From: Strobilurus pachycystidiatus
Taxonomy: Eukaryota > Basidiomycota > Agaricomycetes > Agaricales > Physalacriaceae
DNA: 64,000 bases
Direction of reading: 5' to 3'
Assembly (NCBI GenBank): GCA_019915135.1
Contig: JAHLMK010000019.1
Location: forward strand, 868,001-932,000
This document shows, one piece after another, positions 57,026 through 64,000 of this stretch. A program made the position numbers and the translations under genes. The notes below the pieces were generated by a model that saw nothing but the letters and a program-made list of their open reading frames with translations, did no database searches and had not been told where the DNA came from. The first letter of the stretch is position 1. Every line of letters starts with the position of its first letter.

Positions 57026-60000
57026 AGATATGGGCACATAGCGCCAACGTGCGTGTTCTTCGCTTTGAGAGGATACGTTCCTGATTGATTCGCCTTGGTT
57101 TCGAGTTGATTCGGATGACACTCAAATGATGGGAGAGACATCAAATCTCTCGCCGACAGGCGGAAAATCGGGCTGAAAAGTACGTCCAAGTCGTTAGAAA
57201 TTGGGTTGTTTTCACTGACAGAGATTAGCTCAGTTGACACCTGTATTCCAAGCACAGAGGTCGGTGGTTTACCTTGCGTTTGACGCTCTCTTTCGCTCAG
57301 CGACGTTTCCCTGCTATGGCGGATCCGCCGGCCCGGGCCTTTAAGTTCAAAGTACTAGACTACTAGTCAACGGGACCCAAAACCACGTTCTCCCTTCCCC
57401 GTCGGCGACCGTTTCCAATCAGGACCTGTGACGCATTCTCGAAGTCTCGCACACCAACAGCAAGATCTAGATCTGGGAAATTTGGGATCAGCGGGGAAGG
57501 CGGGGGAGAAAGGGACTGGTAAGTTACCATTGAATATCTCCGGCATCACACTAACTGAATCGGGTGTTTCAAAGCGAGAGAATGGATTGATAAGAATAGC
57601 CGTCGCCCGGAGTAGCAGGTCCCCTACGCCGTCAAGGCAGAGGAGAATCAGCGGAGGTTGTGGCGCATTCCAGCGCCAGATGAACAATCCCAGCAGAAGA
57701 CTCGACGAGGATCAAAGAGCGCCATGTTGTGAGGCCGAGGGCTTCAGGGGTGCAAGCAGCGTCAAACTGTGGGGCTATTAGAGCTCAGAGGACGAGCTGG
57801 GCGGGTATGAAGGTGCGTGGCATTTTTGATGCTGAGTATACATGATAACAGCCGCCTAGAGCCGGCTAATTTGCTATTGTTGTGTTTGAAAAAATCGAAT
57901 CCATTCTACACCCCGGCGGCAGCGCTGCAGACGCGATTCCAGACCGACAAGCAACTCGTTGCCGGCTCCGCCGCCACCCGCCTTGCTGTCAGCAAAAGTG
58001 CTGGCGCAGGACCTCTTGTTCAACGAAACCAGGACGCCAGACGCGCCGCTCTCGGGTAACGAGGGGGTCTTTAGATGTGTAGATGGTCAGTTTAGCAGTC
58101 AAAGGACTCTTCAAGGTACGGTACCTTTCGACGCAGATTCCCTACTCTCACCACTTCAAATAGCTCCGTTTTGTCTTCATAGAGCATTGTCAAGTTCGCA
58201 GTCATTCATCTGCACTGCTCCAGCGGCACAGAAACGACCCAGGATTCATCGGCGGCTTCGCCGCCACACTACGCGAGCTCGAGATCCAGCCCTCCGAGGA
58301 CCGCAACAACTGCGCTCAAAGCCGCCCTGTCGTTCCGTCATTCGTTTCCGATCCAGATCTAGACAGCATGAGCACTCGTTGGAGGGGTATTGCAATTCCA
58401 AAGTACGTTACTTTTTGTTGCCCTGAACTTTGCGCTGACAGGCCTTCCCAGGGCCTTCCATAGCTGGATTCAGTCCTCACTCGGTTAACTGGACTCATTT
58501 CCTGCTATGGGACGCACTGCGACGTCCGCCATAACGACAACGAGAGAATCGGACTGCGTGGCGCCGTATGCGCCACACAGCGCGAATACTCCAACCGTAG
58601 ACTCAACCGCCAATCCAACAACACCTGATAAGGACCCTGGATAAAGCGTCGTAATATCAAAGCTCTGGGCGCTGTGGAAACGGAATCGCTGTCAGGAGAG
58701 CGGAAACGGTCTTGCACAGAAGGTACGTACTTTCATTTTCAGATCGTGTGTTCGCGGCGTTCACAAGCGAACAGGGTCGTCAGGGGTAGGTTCGGCGTCG
58801 ATTTGCTGCGTTTTGGGCTGTGGATTTGCTATCGCTGGAGATTCCAATGGCGGAGCCGCGGAGGGAAAATTGGGCCGGGATGAGCGGATGAGGGCTAAGA
58901 GGTCTGAGGCGGGAGTTGCGCGATCAGAGACTCAGCGAGGCTGCGCAAGCAAAAACGAGTGAGAATAGCGTAGCTACCGCCCTGTGATTTGATAGAAAGC
59001 TAATTCAGAGAGAATATATCAACATCTCTATTGCGCACCAGTCAAAATGAGTACACGTACCTTTGAAATTTGAACTTTTATGAACTCTCAGAAATGCTAC
59101 TCAAGCTAGACCATGTCGTTGGACGTCCCGAATACGCCAGGAAGACGTTCCAAGTTACTATGAGATATCTTACTGAAAGTTAGAGAATCCCAAGACACGG
59201 AGAAAAGCGCGGACATACCAATATACCCATGTTAGCGTCGACGGCGAACTCGATATCTCCAGATACGTCGACCGAATTATTGTTCCATCTTTTTTCAGGA
59301 CGCGAGTTGAAACATTTGCGATCGAATGAATGAACCCTGGCCGCGACGTTCCAGGTTCAACCAGGGCGCTGGGCGTAGTTCACGTCGCGCTATTCTCCAG
59401 CCGAGTTCAACGGGTGAGTGGTAACGTCTCCGCGTTGAAGACGTGCGATTGCCTCGGAAACAAGCGGGAATGGTCGTGGTTTGATGCCAAGTTCTATTGC
59501 GGGCATCACCAGTGATCGCCATCAACTTGACTTCATCCCACGACCTCCGCGAGCTGCTCAACCTCCTCCGAACCTCTGTTGCACATTTCTCAGCCTCAGT
59601 TTGCTCTGGAGTACTTGAATTTACATGGAACTCACTGTTTAACTTACTTAATACAAATTCCGATAAACATCAACGCGAAAATCGAGCGTTGAACGCGTTT
59701 TCCCGACTCGACGCTGGCCAACGGCTCCCTGGACCCTGTCTATCGATGGCTGGACTATGCGTCATGATCTTCTCGGCGCGATGGCATCTTATCGTCGGCT
59801 CAAGATGCGGGGTAATGACGTGCTCCGACCTTGTCCTCCTCCGTCCCCTTGGCCAGTTCGCCGTGTACGCGCTCTCTCATTGGCGCGGCTCATTCAGGGT
59901 TTGATTGTGATACAGGCTCTCTATAACGACTGAAATCTCGGCGATAGATTCAGTCCCGCGACGCAGAGACTCGGAATGGCATTCTCGAAGAATGTCAACG

Positions 60001-61911
60001 GAGGTATGTTTCAATGTCCCTCTACATTTCGGCTCATTTGATCGCTGAGTTTGTTTCGATAAGCGAATGCGATGCTCAGATGACTCTATCTGTGCCTAGA
60101 ATAGCGGAGACCGCGAAGCGGTCTCCTGAACGCGTTTTTCAAGCATTACGCCACTTTAGCAATCTTCGTGATTGTGGGCCCTTGCGACGCTCATCAGACA
60201 CTCAGGGATGACGGTCTCGTGATGCTCCGTCTTTAGAATGGAGCCATTCGAAACCTGGAAGTGGCGGCACACGATGGGATACCGGGACGGGTATATTCAG
60301 AGAGACGAGGTAAGTTTGCCATTCCTTGGACGTACCCGTTTTGATTTCCTACTCAGATAACTCTCTGTATGTATATTACCGACAGGCACTTGACTAGCTC
60401 TCCCGTACTCTGTCAGGTATGTTAGTATATCATCATTTGAGTAACTAGCACAAAAATGCGCCCTTCAGGAACTCTCTGGATTACCCAAGATGTACTGCGG
60501 CTGCCGTACATCTGTTCGATCACAATACTGATGGAGCGTTTCAGCTCCTTGATGGGCGGGCTTGGACGGGCACCTGGATGGAATATAAGGTCGAGGAATG
60601 AGGGCATTCCTCCCAGCATCCCATTGCTTCTCTTTCTCTCTTCTACCACTTACCTCCCGATATACACTACCAGCGCATACCCAACAATGCCCTCGACAAC
60701 TGTCAAGCCTGACCATCGCTTTGGACGCCAACGCCGCCCTTCTGAAGGCGACGCGACTCGGTAAACGTGACCGGCGCGTTTGTTGATCAAGCCCAGAGTC
60801 ACGCCTTGTAAGTTACCTTCTTACCACCACAAGCATTCCTCGCTTACTCTTTTCTTCCTTGTCAAGGCTTCGCTCTACCTGCCTACAAGCTTACCGGTAC
60901 GTTCTCCTACTGTCTTACCTTTCCTTGACACCCAACTGACATTCTTTACTTCCAGCCAACCGTCAAGCCAGCCTCAAGACTTTCTACCCAGGCGTCAAGT
61001 CTCCTTCCAAAACAACAAGTGCGACGCCCTTCGCCAGCATGAACGGCTCGCAACGACTACGCGGTCAACGGTGCGCTTACCTTTTTCTCCTTACAATGCC
61101 CTTAACTAACCACATTGCCTTCCTTACAGCTGCCAAGACGTCTACCGATGTTTCACGACGACAAGAGCGAACGACTAATTGCAGTGTGCGCGCTGTCTTC
61201 AACTGCCACGGAGGTAAGTTCTTTTTCTTCCTTGACTACCACCCTTCGACTAACGATTTCTTGCCTGTAGCACCTCAAGACTGCTTTCAATACCCTGCCT
61301 AACATCTTTCCATTGCGCTACAAGACTGTGCGCTGTCTTGGACTCGGTAGCTGTCAAGGTACGTGACTACTCTTCTGACTCCTCAACCTTTCGCTGACCA
61401 TCCGCAGCTTCTGGACCTTTGACTCCACCTCAAATACAATCCGTTTCCCTCCCTCGCGCTGCTTCAAGTCTGTGCCGGCCTAATGAACTCGGCCACCACC
61501 TCCCATCGACCGCCGCTGCTTGCTGGCCATTGCATCGACGGGACACATGTACATCCGGTACACTGTGATTCCACATGTACAACACTCGAACTTCTCGTTA
61601 CGCCGGCCTGTGCTTCAAGTTTGTTTCTCGGCCGCGCCTCACTGAACGTCGACCTTGAAGAGTCCTGTTCCGCGGACTCGCCCGAGGACTACGACGCTTG
61701 TTGCACGTCACACGGTACTTGACATTGGTACGTCTCATTTCCTTGACTTTGGCGTCAATGTACTTACCCTTTGTCAGCGTTAAACTATGGCTTCAAGAAT
61801 CGCGCAGACACCCCCTTCTACGACGATCGCTGCCGTGAACGCGGTATGTTCTTGCCTGCCTGAATTGTGATCCTACATTTACTAACTTGCTACTTAGGAT
61901 CTTGACGTGAC
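57026..61911. other. Gene-poor region with many splice-like signals
   Basis: No gene was assembled. From about 60690 to 61900 the plus strand shows a row of short open stretches bounded by good donors and acceptors (for example ATG 60687 MPSTTVKPDHRFGRQRRPSE with a GTAAAC donor, then pieces near 60960-61070, 61130-61215, 61270-61360), with pyrimidine-rich introns of about 50-60 nt. Phases do not connect all of them and no family is visible. This may be a real lineage-specific gene, a decayed one, or non-coding. 57300-60400 shows scattered GGTACGT-like sites but nothing coherent. Confidence 0.4.
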
Positions 61912-62148
61912 TTTCGTGGCGGAGATCAATCACGTCTTCCTAGATCTCAGTGTAGTCTGAAGACTTCGTTTTGTTACAAAGAAATACAATTCAATTGGAT
62001 CTACAAAACTAAGTCTGATTAAGAAAGTCAAACAGGTGACACTGGTTGCCGTGAGTTGGGTGAAGGGGAAACGGGAAAGACTGCGAAACATTCGAGTCGA
62101 AACCGTTTCTCCGAGTGACGAGCTGAGTGAGATGGGATCCGATACCCC
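61912..62148 (-). repeat. Split direct repeat B2 of the Ngaro-type element
   Basis: 237 bp, identical base for base to 62430-62666 (offset 518). Outer copy; its lower edge should be the end of the element. Confidence 0.85.
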
Positions 62149-62429
62149 GTCTCACCGTAGCTCTAAACAACCAGCCATCAATTCAAAATGGCTCTCTAAC
62201 TTCTCTGAAGTTCTGCTGCTGCTGCTCTGCAGAGGTTGGGGTGGGTGGGCCAAAGAAGTAGAACCCAGACTGGCGATGCTTGCGTTCGCAGTCGCTGGGT
62301 ACCCGAAAACTGAGATGATGACCGTGAGCGAGAAAGAAGCGCGTTCTCGATCACGTGAGGCGTTCTCTGATCTTGCACGAAACAGCGCCTCGATTCCTCC
62401 TTCCCGCGCCAGCCCCCTCGAGGCTTCCA
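62149..62429 (-). repeat. Presumed A2 repeat of the Ngaro-type element
   Basis: The 281-bp segment between the two identical B copies. By the split-repeat model it should have an identical partner (A1) at the 5' end of the element, outside the window. Only its position supports the call here. Confidence 0.6.
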
Positions 62430-62666
62430 TTTCGTGGCGGAGATCAATCACGTCTTCCTAGATCTCAGTGTAGTCTGAAGACTTCGTTTTGTTACAAAGA
62501 AATACAATTCAATTGGATCTACAAAACTAAGTCTGATTAAGAAAGTCAAACAGGTGACACTGGTTGCCGTGAGTTGGGTGAAGGGGAAACGGGAAAGACT
62601 GCGAAACATTCGAGTCGAAACCGTTTCTCCGAGTGACGAGCTGAGTGAGATGGGATCCGATACCCC
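62430..62666 (-). repeat. Split direct repeat B1 of the Ngaro-type element
   Basis: 237 bp, identical to 61912-62148. It begins 84 bp downstream of the recombinase stop codon. Confidence 0.85.
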
Positions 62667-62750
62667 ACCTGGGAAACCAAGTCGACTGCGCGTCGCGATC
62701 CCAAAACGAGCGAGACAACCCCAAGCCACGGCAAGCTGTCGCCTGTGCAC

Positions 62751-64000
62751 CTAAGCTGTCTCCCTCTTCGTCCCCTCCTCCTTGGCGAGTCCTTCGATGT
62801 GGATGACTCCCAGTGCGTCTAGTTTGCGCCAGTACCTCAAAAAGGCGTCCGACGACCATCTTCCCATTGCCCGAACCACGTCCGGGTTGACCCCGTTCAG
62901 CAAATAGAAGGTCGTCCCTCCAATCCGAAAGCAGTGGCCTGAGAGGCGCGCAAAGCCGTCCTTCTCCCACACTTCGTTGCACCTTGCCATAAAGGCCCTC
63001 GCCGTTAAGACCTTCCTCTTCCCGCCAATCTCCAGATACGACGCCAGGGGTGAGTCGTCCTCCAGTTCGTTCGCTTGAAGATGGAAATCGAGGGCCGCAG
63101 AGGGGCAGGCGTCGCCTAACTCCGGTTGTGCGCAAATGACCACCCTCTCTCCCTTTTCCTTCTTTGTCTTGGACCACGGCAAGTCGAGGTGACGCGATCC
63201 CTTCTGCGAGAAAGGTCGACCCAAATCGCCCTTTGTTGGGTGCTTCCTCGGGTCGAAATCTTCCAAACGCTCCGAGGTTGGCAGCATCTCTCCCGCTCTC
63301 ATCTGCGCGAAGGTGAGCGGGGACGCCATCCCCAAAACCGCTATGTCTTTCGGCTCCGTCAGGTCCAAACCTCTCGCCAAAGCTTTCAGATGCTCGACCG
63401 TCACTGGCTCCCGCGGGTCGCGTTTATTGATCTTCGGAGCCTCGCGTTGAACGCCTTCCATCACGTAGGTCAGCTGAATGGACGGCTCCCATGGTAGGCC
63501 GTTGAGGACGTGGAAAGCTCGAACCCCGTAGAGTTTAGCGCGAATTCCTCCGCTCCCATTCTTGCCCAGCCAGGAAGCCGCAAAATTCTCTAGGTGCCTC
63601 TGCTGGGCCGGGAGTCTGGAACGTCTGTCCAAACCGGACTCGATTGCCCAGTGAAGATAGGCGCGCAGTCCTGCTTCGTGCTGCTTCCTTGTCCCCCTCG
63701 CCCAAGCGTTCTGGATGGACTGTCTCGTCTGGAGCGGGATGTCGGGGAGGAATTCGACGTATTCCGCCCTAATCGTTTCCATGAAATCGACCGGTACTTT
63801 ACGCTGCTGCGTTCGAAAGCGGCCTGCACCTATTTCCTCAGCGGACGTCCAAGTCCCCTGCGCTTGTAACGCACCTTTTCCCCGTTTCCCGGAAATATCG
63901 CTCGGCATGGTCTTCGGTTTCGCTCTTGTGTCGGTGGTGAAAGCAGGAGATCGAGCGGCGATCTCAACTCCCAACTTGGCGCGATCGTGTTGAATCTGGT
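62751..64000 (-). CDS. Tyrosine recombinase of a Ngaro/DIRS-type retroelement (5' end may be outside)
   Basis: One uninterrupted frame ends at 62751. From the ATG at 63908 it encodes 385 aa, and it stays open to the window edge, so it could be the C-terminal part of a longer polyprotein. The recombinase core is intact: an N-terminal helical, core-binding-like region (ARGTRKQHEAGLRAYLHW); box I Arg in FAQMRAGEMLP; then SGHCFRIGGTTFYLL with the H-x-x-R of box II; and AMGRWSSDAFLRYWRKL with a Trp at the second-His position and the nucleophilic Tyr in LRYWR. This R-HxxR-Y set, with GRWSSDAFLRYWR, is characteristic of basidiomycete DIRS/Ngaro recombinases, which insert circular cDNA by site-specific recombination instead of using an integrase. 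No internal stop is seen, so the copy may be functional. Confidence 0.88.
   Translation of the reverse strand, partial: QIQHDRAKLGVEIAARSPAFTTDTRAKPKTMPSDISGKRGKGALQAQGTWTSAEEIGAGRFRTQQRKVPVDFMETIRAEYVEFLPDIPLQTRQSIQNAWARGTRKQHEAGLRAYLHWAIESGLDRRSRLPAQQRHLENFAASWLGKNGSGGIRAKLYGVRAFHVLNGLPWEPSIQLTYVMEGVQREAPKINKRDPREPVTVEHLKALARGLDLTEPKDIAVLGMASPLTFAQMRAGEMLPTSERLEDFDPRKHPTKGDLGRPFSQKGSRHLDLPWSKTKKEKGERVVICAQPELGDACPSAALDFHLQANELEDDSPLASYLEIGGKRKVLTARAFMARCNEVWEKDGFARLSGHCFRIGGTTFYLLNGVNPDVVRAMGRWSSDAFLRYWRKLDALGVIHIEGLAKEEGTKRETA

Larger units (their letters stand above)
61912..64000 (-). mobile_element. Ngaro/DIRS-type tyrosine-recombinase retroelement, 3' part
   Basis: The minus strand carries a tyrosine recombinase gene followed downstream (towards lower coordinates) by a 237-bp repeat (62430-62666), a 281-bp spacer (62149-62429) and an identical 237-bp repeat (61912-62148). 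This B1-A2-B2 order is the split-direct-repeat terminus of Ngaro-type elements, whose A1 repeat and reverse transcriptase lie at the other end, here beyond position 64000. The element end would be at or next to 61912. The perfect identity of the two B copies points to a recent insertion. Assignment to Ngaro rather than another DIRS-like group rests on the repeat order; the reverse transcriptase is not visible in this window. Confidence 0.8.

Noticed and set aside
62036..62754. Two similar short proteins (both starting MTLVAVSWVKGKRERLRN) as real genes
   Set aside because: They are translations of the identical 237-bp retroelement repeats and have no independent support.
1..64000. CRISPR arrays, phage or plasmid modules, rRNA genes
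   Set aside because: No regularly spaced direct repeats other than the 20-bp tandem; gene structure is plainly eukaryotic; no rRNA-like sequence was noticed.

Overview
The window is nuclear DNA of a filamentous basidiomycete, most likely an Agaricomycete. The evidence is: nearly every gene is cut by introns of about 45-65 nt; two Agaricomycetes-typical families are present (DUF6535 membrane protein, DUF6699 protein); there are a fungal-type RNA-dependent RNA polymerase, a CE16 acetylesterase, a GMC oxidoreductase and a Ngaro/DIRS-type tyrosine-recombinase retroelement. Coding regions are separated by gene-poor stretches of 2-6 kb. Gene models were assembled by hand from reading frames and GT-AG junctions; where exon coordinates are listed, the phases were checked to add up.

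Layout. 1-3747: no convincing gene, one 4 x 20-bp tandem repeat. 3748-6275: TCF25/Rqc1 (+). 9074-9660: mitochondrial OXLD1-like protein (-). 10170-11566: secreted CE16 acetylesterase (+). 14301-14695: small cysteine-rich protein with a TATA box (+). 14992-16704: RNA polymerase I subunit RPA49 (-) with a telobox at its start. 16832-19151: tyrosyl-DNA phosphodiesterase TDP1 (-), sharing a 141-bp divergent promoter with a Lys/Pro-rich, presumably nuclear protein (19293-20743, +). 21039-22587: F-box-like protein (-), with a decayed paralogue at 25618-26450. Between them lie a FABP/lipocalin-like protein (23120-23764), an SR splicing factor (24054-24978) and tRNA-Ala(AGC). 26756-27992: metallophosphoesterase (-). 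28408-29080: gene remnant. 29537-30571: DUF6699 protein (+). 30588-33185: DUF6535 membrane protein (-). 34344-35801: ten-exon aldo/keto reductase (+). 36256-41038: Munc13/Ync13-like exocytosis protein (+). 41391-42038: hAT-like MITE with an 8-bp target duplication, directly upstream of the RdRP gene (42228-46043, +). 46523-47794: protein kinase-like (-). 48038-49442: unrecognised multi-exon gene (+). 49826-52686: ER chaperone Lhs1/HYOU1 (-) ending in RDEL. 52895-54733: GMC oxidoreductase lacking its FAD-binding N-terminus (-). 55015-55445: small cysteine-rich protein (-). 55446-61911: gene-poor, repeat-containing DNA. 61912-64000: 3' end of a Ngaro-type retroelement on the minus strand, with its tyrosine recombinase gene and a B1-A2-B2 split-repeat terminus whose two B copies (237 bp) are identical.

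There is no operon-like logic, as expected for a fungus, but several neighbours share short divergent or convergent spacers. Two mobile elements stand out: a MITE in the promoter region of a gene that normally helps silence transposons, and a seemingly recent Ngaro copy at the right edge. I found no CRISPR array, phage or clearly unprecedented system.
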